This document shows positions 35,018 to 44,186 of a stretch of DNA of 64,000 nt, one piece after another. Source of the DNA: Bradyrhizobium sp. 1(2017) (GTDB taxonomy: Bacteria > Pseudomonadota > Alphaproteobacteria > Rhizobiales > Xanthobacteraceae); assembly GCF_011602485.2 (NCBI RefSeq), contig NZ_CP050022.2, positions 6,840,001 through 6,904,000 on the forward strand, written 5' to 3'. Position 1 is the first letter of the stretch, and each line of letters begins with the position of its first letter. Position numbers and translations under genes: made by a program. The notes beneath the pieces were generated by a model. That model saw only the letters and a program-made list of their open reading frames with translations. It was not told the DNA's origin and searched no databases.

Positions 35018-35347
35018 ATGGCGCGTGGTGACCCCATGTACATGGTCATTCGCAAGTACACGAAGGTACGTTCGGTCGCGGACGCGGCTCGTCGCGCCAA
35101 GAGCGGCGTCGGTGAGATCCTGAGGCAATCCCAGGGATTTAGATCTTACCATGTGCTGGATGCGGGCGACGGTGTCGGTATCGCCGTGATGATATTCGAT
35201 GACCGCGAGAGCGCCAACGCAGCGAACGCCAAGATACTGGCGTTTGTTCAGGCAAGTCTGCATGACCTCGATCTTGGGGTTCCCGAAATCACCAGCGGCG
35301 AGCTTTTGGTGGACATCGAGTCTGATGGGCCTTCCGGCATAAAGTAG
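35018..35347 (+). CDS. Small hypothetical protein, antibiotic-monooxygenase-like fold
   Basis: 109 residues with GAGGGAGCGT before the ATG; an internal ATG (MYMVIRKYTKV, 35036) is an alternative. The pattern strand (YMVIRKYTKV), helix (SVADAARRAKSGVGEIL), GFRSYHVLDAG, strand (GIAVMIFDD), then helix (ESANAANAKILAFVQ) is that of small ferredoxin-like/ABM dimers similar to the GYD protein at 18505. No catalytic residue can be named. Function unknown. Confidence 0.65.
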   Translation: MARGDPMYMVIRKYTKVRSVADAARRAKSGVGEILRQSQGFRSYHVLDAGDGVGIAVMIFDDRESANAANAKILAFVQASLHDLDLGVPEITSGELLVDIESDGPSGIK

Positions 35348-35490
35348 GGTCGCCAGTTGCGTGGCGGGCGCGGCCCCTGCGCATGTCATCGACCCGATGT
35401 CACCCTCGCGTTTGCGACAATCGCGCCCGGGATCTGTCCGTGCCGCCGGCCAGACATTCGACCGCGGGTGCTTTTCGAGGAGCAACGACA

Positions 35491-35679
35491 ATGAGGCAAC
35501 ACACCTTCGAAGCGCTTTCCATCACAGCGATCTGCAGGACACCGCTCGTGCTGCTTGGCACCGCGATGCCGCCACGAGATCCTGATGAAGACGACGAGGA
35601 AGAAGATGAGGACGAAGATGACGAAGGGGAAGATGACGCTGACGAACCGGCGGTCGTGCGCGAGCCGGACGAAGACTAG
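35491..35679 (+). CDS. Small highly acidic protein
   Basis: 62 residues, GAGGAG seven bases before the ATG. A slightly hydrophobic N-terminal half (FEALSITAICRTPLVLLGTAM) leads to a tail in which nearly every residue from 29 to 54 is Asp or Glu (DPDEDDEEEDEDEDDEGEDD). DNA over the tail is a purine-rich GA repeat-like stretch. Acidic tails of this kind occur in DNA mimics, metal-binding peptides and chaperone-like factors; no assignment is made. It precedes the GcrA paralogue by 38 bases. Confidence 0.55.
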   Translation: MRQHTFEALSITAICRTPLVLLGTAMPPRDPDEDDEEEDEDEDDEGEDDADEPAVVREPDED

Positions 35680-35717
35680 TTGACGCGTGTTCGGCAGTCG
35701 GCGCTATAATATCCCCC

Positions 35718-36044
35718 ATGGGATGGGATGCGAAAGACATAGGGCTCCTCATCAGGCTCTGGTCCTCAGGACAGAGCGCGGCGGAGATAGCGCGTCGGCT
35801 CGGATGCAGTCGTAACGCGGTCTGCGGCATGCTGACACGTCAGGGGCTTAAGCGAGGCCACAAGCCGCCCACGGCAAGGCCCAAGATAAGGCCGCCCCCG
35901 AAGCTGAGGCCGACGTCGGCAGCGTGCGCCCGTCCAGTCGCAAAGAAGGTGTCGCGGAACGCAGCGGAGAGCCAGCAGCCCAAGCAATTCAGCAAGCAGC
36001 AGCTTTACGAGATGCTGGCTGAGGCGGTCAAAAATACTGGCTGA
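35718..36044 (+). CDS. GcrA-family cell cycle regulator paralogue
   Basis: 108 residues. The N-terminal DNA-binding segment MGWDAKDIGLLIRLWSSGQSAAEIARRLGCSRNAVCGMLTRQGL corresponds to GcrA (WTxERVxLLKxLWxxGLSASQIA...TRNAVIGKVHRLGL). The rest is a Pro/Lys-rich linker and a short helix (FSKQQLYEMLAEAVKNT). GcrA acts with sigma-70 and CcrM methylation in alphaproteobacteria. The shortened length and lack of the usual C-terminal domain suggest an accessory paralogue rather than the main GcrA. Confidence 0.78.
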   Translation: MGWDAKDIGLLIRLWSSGQSAAEIARRLGCSRNAVCGMLTRQGLKRGHKPPTARPKIRPPPKLRPTSAACARPVAKKVSRNAAESQQPKQFSKQQLYEMLAEAVKNTG

Positions 36045-36246
36045 GAGATACCGCGAACGCCGTTGCGCTGCGGTCGGTGTCCGGCCCGGCTCGACGGTTC
36101 GGCTGTCGTGCACCTTGCACGTCTGCTTCGGGGGCAAAGAGTGACGGTTGGCAGGCCGTTCGGCAAAGGCAGCTCTGGGCCCAGAAGCAGACTCGCGAGC
36201 TCACGTCCTTCAGGTGTCCGGGATGCGGATCGATCCTTCGGCCAGC

Positions 36247-36280
36247 AAAAGGCCCCAACTCCAGGTGGTGAGTTGGGGCC
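36247..36280 (-). terminator. Rho-independent terminator of the Tat peptide gene
   Basis: On the minus strand an 11-bp perfect stem (GGCCCCAACTC / GAGTTGGGGCC around an 8-base loop) is followed at once by TTTT. It lies 81 bases beyond the stop of the small Tat peptide gene and points to an independent transcript. Confidence 0.8.
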
Positions 36281-36361
36281 CGTTGAGCAGTCTTGGGGAA
36301 GGCAGTCGAAGCCCTTGGGAGGGACGTAGAGAAACTCGGCAATCGACTAATTAACGCAAGC

Positions 36362-36550
36362 CTAGCAGTCGTCCCCCCGGCTGGAGCTCTTGCCACCGTT
36401 GCCACGGTAGACCGCGCCTCCGCCGGAATGCGCAATCGCATCCGAGGTGAGGGAGGTAGACAGGAGCACGGCGAGAGTTGGCGATGTCACAGCAGCGAAC
36501 TTTCCGCAGGTCTTCAAAAATTCACGACGATCATCGTCCGATGTCGACAT
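36362..36550 (-). CDS. Short Tat-signal peptide with C-terminal Cys
   Basis: 62 residues: MSTSDDDRREFLKTCGKFAA contains a Tat motif (RREFLK) and continues into a hydrophobic stretch to SDAIAHS. Only about 20 residues remain after the likely cleavage, rich in Gly and Ser and ending RGDDC. GGAGG lies just upstream of the ATG, an AT-rich promoter-like stretch precedes it, and an intrinsic terminator follows, so it is very probably expressed. The exported fragment is too short to fold alone. It could be a small metal- or cofactor-bearing peptide or a modified peptide precursor, but no maturase is nearby. Function unknown. Confidence 0.7.
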   Translation of the reverse strand: MSTSDDDRREFLKTCGKFAAVTSPTLAVLLSTSLTSDAIAHSGGGAVYRGNGGKSSSRGDDC

Positions 36551-36885
36551 GGCAACCTCCGGGAGTGAGTTGCGATGAATACATCAAACGCCCGGAATGA
36601 ATTAGATAAATTAAACTATGTTGGTTTAGCCGATCACAAGGTACTGCTGCGGCGCCTCGACGCACGATCATAAGCACCATGCGGTGATTAGTCCCTACAG
36701 TGCTTAATCAAAGAGAGTGCCGTGAACTCGCGGAGCAATGCCGCGCACGCGCATGAACATGGCGCGACAAAGCGGCGCGGCACTGCGATCCTCGTTTCCA
36801 TCAGGGCGGGCCGGTCCGGTTGAGTGGCTCACCCCTTCCAGAACGCGCGACGCCCGGAAGCGGATCTTGCGGCCCTCGAGTCCCC
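36551..36885. promoter_or_regulatory. Upstream region of the Tat peptide gene
   Basis: About 335 bases. The part 36590-36625 (AATTAGATAAATTAAACTATG) is strikingly AT-rich and is the probable minus-strand promoter. The rest shows no supported gene. Confidence 0.4.
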
Positions 36886-37662
36886 TCAGTTCAGACCGTG
36901 CGGTCCCGAGAGCAGTCGCAGCACGATTCCGAATAATTCGTTCTGCGAGGAGATGCCGAGCCGCTCATAGGCGCGCTTGCGGTAGGTCAGCGTCGAATGC
37001 AGGCTGATGCCGAGTTCTTGCGAGATCGCTTCGGAGCTGAAGCCCAACAGGATGCGGCGGCAGACCTCCTGCTCGCGCGGCGTCAGCGCAGCCAGCGGCG
37101 CGCGCGTCGCGAACAGCGTCGCGAGATCGGGCGTCGGCTTCTCCTGAAAATGGCGCGCGACACTCGCCGCGATCGCCGGCGCGATCGCCCCGAGCCGCGC
37201 GCGCTGCGCGGCGCTGAAGCGGCCCTGCGCAGCGATGCGGTAGAAATTGACGTAGAAGCAGGTGTCGTCAGTCCAGATCGCGGTCGCGCATTTGTCGACG
37301 ATGCCGGAATCCTGGAAGAAGATCTTCCGGTAGCGCGCGCCGTACATGCGCGGCGCGAAGGACGGCAGCATGATCGGCGCACTGCCCTCGCCTTCGAACA
37401 GCGCATCGCGGTTGGGGTCGGATTCGTGGAACTGGCCGGCATAGGCCGCGCCGAGGTCGCCGCCGATCGGGATGTTGCCGGCATCGAGCAGGCAGCGCGC
37501 AGCACCGGCGCGCGACAGCGAAAACACCATGCAATGACCGACATCGGCCTGCCGGCGCAGCGTTTCGATCAGGACGTTGGGGAAATCGGAGCGGCCGATC
37601 GCGAGCACCGCGGGCGTGACGTCGCCAGCCGGCGGACCAAGGGCTATCCCGTTGGGTCGCAT
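36886..37662 (-). CDS. LuxR-type helix-turn-helix transcriptional regulator
   Basis: 258 residues from MRPNGIALGPPAGD. The N-terminal ~180 residues have no obvious receiver or autoinducer motif but look like a ligand-sensing alpha/beta domain (CMVFSLSRAG, FYRIAAQGRFSAAQRARL). The C-terminal GerE domain is clear: LTPREQEVCRRILLGFSSEAISQELGISLHSTLTYRKRAYERLGI. Orphan regulator; no target can be read from its position. Confidence 0.85.
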   Translation of the reverse strand: MRPNGIALGPPAGDVTPAVLAIGRSDFPNVLIETLRRQADVGHCMVFSLSRAGAARCLLDAGNIPIGGDLGAAYAGQFHESDPNRDALFEGEGSAPIMLPSFAPRMYGARYRKIFFQDSGIVDKCATAIWTDDTCFYVNFYRIAAQGRFSAAQRARLGAIAPAIAASVARHFQEKPTPDLATLFATRAPLAALTPREQEVCRRILLGFSSEAISQELGISLHSTLTYRKRAYERLGISSQNELFGIVLRLLSGPHGLN

Positions 37663-37824
37663 CGTGTTCCTCCGCAAGACGTGCTTTTGCGAGAGGATAG
37701 CAGCAACGGGATATTGCCGGAAGCCATGGCATGAGCATCGCCGCCCCCGGCCGTAGGGCTGTTTCACACCATTCTGGGCGGTTTGCCCTCCGCGCCTCGT
37801 CCTTCATGCGACTGCCCCGCCGGG

Positions 37825-37974
37825 TCACTTCGCCCTGTGCCTGAAAGCAATCTCGCGCAGATGGCCGAGAAGCTTCGAGAGCCGCTTCAAGCGCTCACTT
37901 GAAAGGCTACAGAGAAGCATCAGCCACGTTGCGAGCGCGGCACACCACAGCAGGCTTTCCATTGCTCCGGGCAT
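37825..37974 (-). CDS. Possible 49-residue membrane peptide
   Basis: Reads MPGAMESLLWCAALATWLMLLCSLSSERLKRLSKL... and ends FRHRAK. A hydrophobic helix (residues 7-23) is followed by a strongly basic amphipathic helix (ERLKRLSKLLGHLREIAFRHRAK). This looks like a single-pass small protein or a toxin-like peptide, but the ribosome site is weak and length alone makes it uncertain. The remainder of the 570-base gap 37663-38232 shows nothing else. Confidence 0.35.
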   Translation of the reverse strand: MPGAMESLLWCAALATWLMLLCSLSSERLKRLSKLLGHLREIAFRHRAK

Positions 37975-38232
37975 GAGGGCACCCTTTCAGAACAAGCCGT
38001 GACATAGAGGCGGACCAGGACTGCTCATTGAAAAACGCGAACGCTGCCGCGTCGAACGACGTCATCAGGCATCAGGCAGACGGGCCGCTCCGAAAATCGC
38101 CGCGGCCACGATCGTCTCCGCTGCCGATGATTTCACGCATCCGAGCACTTTCGGGCTGAAGGCTATTACGGTCGACTGAATTGCAATAGAGTCAATGCTG
38201 AAAGTCACAATTCCATTCCTGGGAATGATCCG

Positions 38233-39138
38233 ATGGACAGGCTCGATGAACTTGCGACTTTCGTTGCGATAATGGAGGTCGGAAGCCTCGCAGGCGCGGC
38301 GAAGCGATTGAAGCGCTCGCCTCCCGCAATCACTCGTGCGCTTGCGGCACTCGAGGAAAGGGTTGGAAGACGATTGGTGGAGCGCACAACCCGGCGTCTT
38401 GCTCCGACAGATGCCGGCCGCCGCTTCGCCGAGCGGGCCCGCGAGCTGGTCAACGGCTACTCGACCGTCATGAGCCGACTTGTCGAGACGGAAGGGGCAC
38501 CGCTGCACGGTCTCCTGCGAATAGCCGCCCCCACCATCTTCGGACGCCGTCATGTCGCTCCGATTGTGTCGAGCTTCCTTGACGCTCATCCGGCGATACG
38601 TATCGAACTCATCATGGGCGAAAGATCGCTCGACCTGATCGATGAAGGCATCGATGTCGCGATCCGGATAGGTCAGCCGCGCGACTCGCGCCTGGTCGTC
38701 AGATCCGTGGGGGCCGTCCGTCGCGTCCTGGTGGCGAGCCCCACCTACTTGCGCAACCAACCCGAGATTCGACATCCCCGGGACATAGCGAGGCACGATG
38801 TCGTGTTCTTTTCCGGATTTGCCGGGCCGACCGAACTGCGGTTCCAGAATCGAGGTCGCCTGCACACGGTTCGCGTGATGCCGCGCCTCATGACGACGGA
38901 CCTCGACACGGTCATCGCCGCCGTGACGTCGGGCCAGGGCATCGCTCGACTGTTGTCCTATCAGGTCAATGCCGAGATTTCGTCGGGAAAGCTCGCGCGT
39001 CTTCTTCCGGCATATGAGCCGCCGGTCGTACCGGTCCAGGTCGTGACCCCGGGCTCCCGGCGCGCGGCCCCGGCTGTCAGGGCCTTCACGGATCACGCCG
39101 CTACCTCGCTCCGAACCCTGTCCGTCATCCGCGCGTGA
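38233..39138 (+). CDS. LysR-family transcriptional regulator
   Basis: 301 residues. N-terminal winged helix: LDELATFVAIMEVGSLAGAAKRLKRSPPAITRALAALEERVGRRLVERTTRRLAPTDAG region, the standard LysR pattern. The effector-binding domain begins around LLRIAAPTIFGRRHVAPIV and includes GIDVAIRIGQPRDSRLVVR. It belongs to the CrgA/AphB-like branch by these residues. Convergent with the luciferase-like monooxygenase gene, which it might regulate, but no shared promoter supports this. Confidence 0.92.
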   Translation: MDRLDELATFVAIMEVGSLAGAAKRLKRSPPAITRALAALEERVGRRLVERTTRRLAPTDAGRRFAERARELVNGYSTVMSRLVETEGAPLHGLLRIAAPTIFGRRHVAPIVSSFLDAHPAIRIELIMGERSLDLIDEGIDVAIRIGQPRDSRLVVRSVGAVRRVLVASPTYLRNQPEIRHPRDIARHDVVFFSGFAGPTELRFQNRGRLHTVRVMPRLMTTDLDTVIAAVTSGQGIARLLSYQVNAEISSGKLARLLPAYEPPVVPVQVVTPGSRRAAPAVRAFTDHAATSLRTLSVIRA

Positions 39139-39195
39139 CTTCAAGGAAGCTGCGCGGGGTACGGCGCAACATCATGGCAAAGTGTCAGGTCGCGC

Positions 39196-40401
39196 CTAGC
39201 CCGCCGCCGCCTTCACTGGCGCCACGTTGATCGCGAGCTTGCCGTAGCGGTCCGTAAAAGCCTCGGTGTCGATCTCTTCCAGCTTGATCTCGCCACTCAT
39301 CACGCCCTGCTTCCAGGCGGCTTGCGCAGGATCGTTCTGGAACTCCGGCATCACCTCGCGGCCGAACAATTCCAGCGATTCGCAGATGTGCTCGTGGCTG
39401 TTCTTGCCGGCCTGGTTGAGCAGGATGACCTGATCGATGTGCGAGGACTGGAAGCGCTTCAGTTTCTTCCGGATGGTCTCGGGCGAGCCGATCAGGCCGC
39501 CGCGCAACGCCGCCTCCTGCGCTTCCGGATTGTCGCGCTTCCATTTGTTGTATTCGTCCCACATGTTGACGGTGTACGGCGCGGGCCGCTGGCGGTTCTG
39601 CGAGGCGCCGTAGAAGCGCAGCGCGAACTGGAAGAAGGTGGCACCGTCGGCACGCGCGCGCGCCTCCTCGTCGGTCTTGGCGCACATGAAGAACGAGACC
39701 AGCGCCATGTTCGGGTTGATCTCGTAATCCGCGAGCTTGTGCAGCCGCTTGGTCATCGCATTGTAATAAGCGTGCACCCAGGCGTGGGCCGCGTCCGCGC
39801 TGACGAACTGGAAGCCGAGCGCACCGAAACCGTGGCGGCCGGCACGCTCGATGGTCGGCAGCTGCGAGCAGGCCATCCACAGCGGCGGGTGCGGCTTCTG
39901 CACCGGCTTCGGCACGACATTGCGCAGGGGGATGTCGAAATATTTGCCGTGATGCTCGCTGCCGGCGTCCTTGAACATCGGGAAGATCGCGGCGACGGCC
40001 TCCTCGAACACCTCCTTCTTGGTCTCCATGTCGCGGCCGAACGGGGTGAGCTCGGTGATCGAGGCGCTCTCGCCCATGCCGAACTCGCAGCGGCCGTTCG
40101 AGAGCAGGTCGAGCACCGCGACGCGCTCGGCAACGCGCGCCGGATGGTTGGTGGTGAGCTGGAGGATGCCGTGGCCGAGCCTGATCCTCTGCGTGCGCTG
40201 GCTGGCCGCGGCGAGGAAGGATTCCGGCGAAGGCGAGTGCGAATATTCTTCCAGGAAATGATGCTCGACGACCCAGGCATGGTCGTAGCCGAGCTTGTCG
40301 GCAAGCTCCATCTGCGACAGCGCGTTCTGGTAGAGCCTGAGCTCGTCACCGGCCACCCAGGGCCGCGGCAATTGGAGCTCATAGAAGATGCCGAACTTCA
40401 T
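39196..40401 (-). CDS. Luciferase-like (LLM class) flavin-dependent monooxygenase
   Basis: 401 residues from MKFGIFYELQLPRPW. TIM-barrel bacterial luciferase-type protein: LADKLGYDHAWVVEHHFLEEYSHSPSPE, RIRLGHGILQLTTNHPARVAERVAVLDLLSNGR, FGMGESASITELTPFG and PPLWMACSQLPTIERAGRHGFG. It uses reduced flavin from a separate reductase. The substrate is unknown. A longer in-frame start at 40554 runs through unconvincing sequence. It is divergent from napE, with the FixK-type box between them. Confidence 0.88.
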   Translation of the reverse strand: MKFGIFYELQLPRPWVAGDELRLYQNALSQMELADKLGYDHAWVVEHHFLEEYSHSPSPESFLAAASQRTQRIRLGHGILQLTTNHPARVAERVAVLDLLSNGRCEFGMGESASITELTPFGRDMETKKEVFEEAVAAIFPMFKDAGSEHHGKYFDIPLRNVVPKPVQKPHPPLWMACSQLPTIERAGRHGFGALGFQFVSADAAHAWVHAYYNAMTKRLHKLADYEINPNMALVSFFMCAKTDEEARARADGATFFQFALRFYGASQNRQRPAPYTVNMWDEYNKWKRDNPEAQEAALRGGLIGSPETIRKKLKRFQSSHIDQVILLNQAGKNSHEHICESLELFGREVMPEFQNDPAQAAWKQGVMSGEIKLEEIDTEAFTDRYGKLAINVAPVKAAAG

Positions 40402-40563
40402 GGCGTCGCCCGCACTTATTATTGTTGAGAACATCTTAATGCGTGAGGCAGCGCTGTCCAGGCAAACGCAATTCCGCCGCGCGGCAGATCGCTCCTCTCC
40501 GCCGCGCGTGGCAATGAAAGCCCGATTCCGGCGCGCACTACAGGGTCCTGCCAACTCGACAGG

Positions 40564-40577
40564 TTGATCCAGATCAA
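40564..40577 (+). promoter_or_regulatory. FixK2/FNR box upstream of napE
   Basis: TTGATCCAGATCAA, a perfect TTGAT-N4-ATCAA palindrome centred 96 bases before the napE ATG. In Bradyrhizobium the nap operon is induced by low oxygen through FixLJ-FixK2 acting on such a box. This copy is consistent with that. Confidence 0.88.
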
Positions 40578-40666
40578 CGCGTTAGCGGTTCGAACGGATC
40601 TAAAGTGCGGCAAGGCAACGGCCCGGATGCCGTCCGATTCCCGATACCATTTCAGAGAGACCGAAT

Positions 40667-40849
40667 ATGTCGGCCCCTGACGACACGACTTCGCGCGTGC
40701 GCCGTAAGCGCATGGAGATTTTTGCGTTCCTGTTCCTGACTGCGGTCGTGATGCCCGTGCTCGCGGTCGGAACCGTCGGCTCTTACGGCCTCGGCGTCTG
40801 GATCTACCAGATGTTTGCCGGCCCGCCCGGCCCGCCGCCCCCGCATTGA
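40667..40849 (+). CDS. napE: Periplasmic nitrate reductase subunit NapE
   Basis: 60 residues. A basic N-terminus (TTSRVRRKRMEIFAFLFL) and one transmembrane helix, then GSYGLGVWIYQMFAGPPGPPPPH. This is the typical NapE integral-membrane peptide, first gene of napEDABC. Its precise function in the Nap system is not settled. AGAGAG lies before the ATG. Confidence 0.93.
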   Translation: MSAPDDTTSRVRRKRMEIFAFLFLTAVVMPVLAVGTVGSYGLGVWIYQMFAGPPGPPPPH

Positions 40850-40875
40850 TTCCCAACCAGCGAAAGACAGGCATC

Positions 40876-41190
40876 ATGGCCAACGCCACACTCAACCGCC
40901 GCGCCTTGATCACCGGCCAGGTTCTCAGCGCCGATCGCGTCATCGCGCCACCGGGCGCCGAGATCGCCAGCATCCTGGTGCAGGCGCGTCCCGAGCGTCT
41001 CGCCGAACTCGAAGCCGAGATCACCGCCTTGCCGGGCTGCGAGATCCACGGCCGCGATTCGCGCGGCAAGCTCGTCGTCGTGACCGAAGCGCCGGATAGC
41101 GGCAGCCTCGGCACCCTGCTCAACACCATCCAGTCGCTGCCGAACGTCTATTCCGCAGCGCTGGTCTTCCACGCCATCGAAACCGCCTAA
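40876..41190 (+). CDS. napD: NapA signal-peptide chaperone NapD
   Basis: 104 residues from MANATLNRRALITGQVLS. Ferredoxin-like NapD fold: ASILVQARPERLAELEAEITALPGCEIHGRDSRGKLVVVTEAP, then LLNTIQSLPNVYSAALVFH. NapD binds the twin-arginine leader of NapA and blocks export until the cofactors are loaded. It starts 26 bases after napE and ends 15 before napA. Confidence 0.93.
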   Translation: MANATLNRRALITGQVLSADRVIAPPGAEIASILVQARPERLAELEAEITALPGCEIHGRDSRGKLVVVTEAPDSGSLGTLLNTIQSLPNVYSAALVFHAIETA

Positions 41191-41205
41191 GGCCGGAGAG
41201 CCGTC

Positions 41206-43719
41206 ATGTCATCGCCCAAGCTCGACCGCCGCCAGATGCTCAAGCTCGAGGCCGCCGCCATCGCGGCCGCCGCCGCCGGCATGCCCGCTCCGGCGCTCGC
41301 CGCCAACCTCGTCACCGAACGCGACAACAGCGAAATGAAATGGGACAAGGCCCCCTGCCGCTTCTGCGGCACCGGCTGCTCCGTGATGGTCGCGACCAAG
41401 GAGAACCGCGTCGTCGCCACCCACGGCGACATCAAGGCCGAGGTCAATCGCGGCCTCAACTGCGTCAAGGGCTACTTCCTCTCCAAGATCATGTACGGCC
41501 ACGACCGCCTGACCCAGCCGATGCTGCGCAAGACGGGCGGCAAATACGACAAGAACGGCGAGTTCACGCCCGTATCGTGGACCGAGGCCTTCGACATCAT
41601 GGAGCTGAAGTGGAAGGAGGCGATCAAGAAGCGCGGCCCGAACGGCGTCGCCATGTTCGGCTCTGGGCAATGGACGATCTGGGAAGGCTATGCCGCCTCG
41701 AAGCTGTTCAAGGCCGGCTTCCGCACCAACAACATCGATCCCAATGCGCGCCACTGCATGGCCTCGGCCGTCGCCGGCATGATGCGCACCTTTGGCATCG
41801 ACGAGCCCTCCGGCTGCTATGACGACATCGAGGCGACCGATGCCTTCGTGCTGTGGGGCTCCAACATGGCGGAGATGCACCCGATCCTGTGGACGCGTCT
41901 GGCCGACCGCCGGCTCTCTGCGCCGCATGTCCGCGTCGCCGTGCTCTCGACCTTCGAGCACCGCTCGTTCGACCTCGCCGACATCGGCATGGTGTTTGCG
42001 CCGCAGACCGACCTGTACATCCTCAACGCCATCGCCAACCACATCATCAAGACCGGCCGGGTCAACAAGGACTTCGTCGCCAGGCATACCGTGTTCAAGC
42101 GCGGCCAGACCGACATCGGTTATGGCCTGCGGCCCGAGCATCCGCTACAGAAAAAGGCGACCGGCGCGGCGAAACCCAACGACGCCACCGACATGAGCTA
42201 TGACGAGTTCGTCAAGTTCGTGTCAGAGTACACGCTGGAGAAGGCCGCCGAAATGTCGGGCGTGCCGCTCAACCGTCTGGAAGCGCTTGCCGAGCTCTAC
42301 GCCGACCCGAAGACAAAGGTGGTCTCGTTCTGGACCATGGGCTTCAACCAGCACACCCGCGGCGTCTGGTGCAACAACCTCGTCTACAACATCCATCTTC
42401 TGACCGGAAAGATCTCCTCGCCCGGCAACAGCCCGTTCTCGCTGACCGGCCAGCCTTCGGCCTGCGGCACCGCCCGCGAGGTCGGCACCTTCTCGCACCG
42501 CCTGCCCGCCGACATGGTCGTGACCAACAAGGCGCATCGCGATCACGCCGAGCACATCTGGCAGCTGCCCGAGGGCACCATTCCCGACAAGAACGGCGCG
42601 CACGCCGTGCTGCAAAGCCGGATGCTGAAGGATGGCCTGATCAACGCCTATTGGGTACAGGTCAACAACAACCTCCAGGCCGGTCCCAACATCAACGAAG
42701 AGGCCTATCCCGGCTTCCGCAACCCCGACAATTTCATCGTGGTCTCGGATGCCTATCCGACCGTGACCGCGCTCGCCGCCGACCTCATTCTGCCGACGGC
42801 GATGTGGGTCGAGAAGGAAGGCGCCTACGGCAATGCCGAGCGGCGCACGCAGTTCTGGCACCAGCTCGTCACCGCGCCCGGCGAGTCGAAGTCCGATCTC
42901 TGGCAGCTCATGGAATTTTCCAAGCGCTTCAAGATCGAAGAGGTCTGGCCGGAGGAGCTGATCGCGAAGAAACCGGACTATCGCGGCAAGACGCTGTTCG
43001 ACGTGCTCTACAAGAACGGCCAGATCGACAAATATCCGACCTCGGAGATCGAGGCCGGCTACGCCAACGATGAAGCGAAGGCGTTCGGCTTCTACGTGCA
43101 AAAGGGCCTGTTCGAGGAATATGCGCAGTTCGGGCGCGGCCACGGCCACGACCTCGCGCCGTTCGACACGTACCATCGCGAGCGCGGCCTGCGCTGGCCG
43201 GTCGTCAACGGCCAGGAAACGAAGTGGCGTTTCCGCGAGGGCAGCGATCCCTACGTCAAGCAGGGCACCGACGTGCAGTTCTACGGCTTCCCCGACGGCA
43301 AGGCGCGCATCTTCGCGCTTCCCTTCGAGCCGGCGGCGGAATCGCCCGACAAGGAATATCCGCTCTGGCTCTCGACCGGCCGCGTGCTGGAGCATTGGCA
43401 TTCCGGCACCATGACGCGCCGCGTGCCCGAGCTCTACAAGGCTTTCCCCGAAGCCGTTTGCTTCATCCACCCCGACGACGCGCAGGAGGCGAAGCTTCGC
43501 CGCGGCGACGAGGTGAAAGTGGTCTCCCGCCGCGGCTTCATCCGCGCCCGCGTCGAGACGCGTGGCCGCGACCGGCCGCCGCGCGGCCTCGTCTTCGTGC
43601 CGTGGTTCGACGAATCCAAGCTGATCAACAAGGTGACGCTCGACGCCACCGATCCGATCTCGCTGCAGACCGACTTCAAGAAATGCGCCGTGCGCATCGA
43701 GCGGGTGAACCTGTCATGA
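41206..43719 (+). CDS. napA: Periplasmic nitrate reductase catalytic subunit NapA
   Basis: 837 residues. Tat leader [21 protein letters not shown]. The [4Fe-4S] cysteines are C51, C54, C58 (CRFCGTGC) and C86 (NCVKG). The molybdenum-ligating Cys184 is in [12 protein letters not shown]. Bis-MGD binding segments include [15 protein letters not shown] and a C-terminal molydop domain with [18 protein letters not shown]. It reduces nitrate to nitrite in the periplasm using electrons from NapBC. Length is normal. Its stop overlaps the napB start (ATGA). Confidence 0.98.
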   Translation: MSSPKLDRRQMLKLEAAAIAAAAAGMPAPALAANLVTERDNSEMKWDKAPCRFCGTGCSVMVATKENRVVATHGDIKAEVNRGLNCVKGYFLSKIMYGHDRLTQPMLRKTGGKYDKNGEFTPVSWTEAFDIMELKWKEAIKKRGPNGVAMFGSGQWTIWEGYAASKLFKAGFRTNNIDPNARHCMASAVAGMMRTFGIDEPSGCYDDIEATDAFVLWGSNMAEMHPILWTRLADRRLSAPHVRVAVLSTFEHRSFDLADIGMVFAPQTDLYILNAIANHIIKTGRVNKDFVARHTVFKRGQTDIGYGLRPEHPLQKKATGAAKPNDATDMSYDEFVKFVSEYTLEKAAEMSGVPLNRLEALAELYADPKTKVVSFWTMGFNQHTRGVWCNNLVYNIHLLTGKISSPGNSPFSLTGQPSACGTAREVGTFSHRLPADMVVTNKAHRDHAEHIWQLPEGTIPDKNGAHAVLQSRMLKDGLINAYWVQVNNNLQAGPNINEEAYPGFRNPDNFIVVSDAYPTVTALAADLILPTAMWVEKEGAYGNAERRTQFWHQLVTAPGESKSDLWQLMEFSKRFKIEEVWPEELIAKKPDYRGKTLFDVLYKNGQIDKYPTSEIEAGYANDEAKAFGFYVQKGLFEEYAQFGRGHGHDLAPFDTYHRERGLRWPVVNGQETKWRFREGSDPYVKQGTDVQFYGFPDGKARIFALPFEPAAESPDKEYPLWLSTGRVLEHWHSGTMTRRVPELYKAFPEAVCFIHPDDAQEAKLRRGDEVKVVSRRGFIRARVETRGRDRPPRGLVFVPWFDESKLINKVTLDATDPISLQTDFKKCAVRIERVNLS

Positions 43720-44186
43720 TGAAACGATTTGGTATCGCCCTGCTGGCGGTCGCGATCGCCACGGGCGCGAGCTCGCTGACGGCGCAGACGGTGAATTCCG
43801 GCCTGCGCGGCCCGACCCCGCTCAACGACGAGGGTCCGGCGCCGCCGATGCTGCCGAACCGCAACACCGCCGAGAAGGAGGTGCGCAACTATCCGGAGCA
43901 GCCGCCGGTGATCCCGCACAATATCGACGGCTATCAGATCGATCTCAACGGCAACAAATGCCTGTCCTGCCACGCGCGGGCCCGCACCGCGGAATCGCAG
44001 GCGCCGATGGTCTCGATCACGCATTTCATGGACCGCGACGGCCAGTTCCTCGCCTCGATCTCGCCGCGGCGCTTCTTCTGCACCGAATGCCACGTGCCGC
44101 AGAACACCGCCAATCCGCCCGTCAGCAACGACTTCGTCGACATCGACACGCTGCTGTCGCGCGCAAGTCCGGGTGGCCGGCGATGA
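43716..44186 (+). CDS. napB: Periplasmic nitrate reductase diheme cytochrome NapB
   Basis: 156 residues starting at the ATG that overlaps the napA stop. Signal peptide [20 protein letters not shown]. Two heme c sites: C82-LSC-H86 and C122-TEC-H126, with the NapB hallmark [20 protein letters not shown] region before the first. It passes electrons from NapC to NapA. The TGA overlaps the napC ATG. Confidence 0.97.
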   Translation: MMKRFGIALLAVAIATGASSLTAQTVNSGLRGPTPLNDEGPAPPMLPNRNTAEKEVRNYPEQPPVIPHNIDGYQIDLNGNKCLSCHARARTAESQAPMVSITHFMDRDGQFLASISPRRFFCTECHVPQNTANPPVSNDFVDIDTLLSRASPGGRR

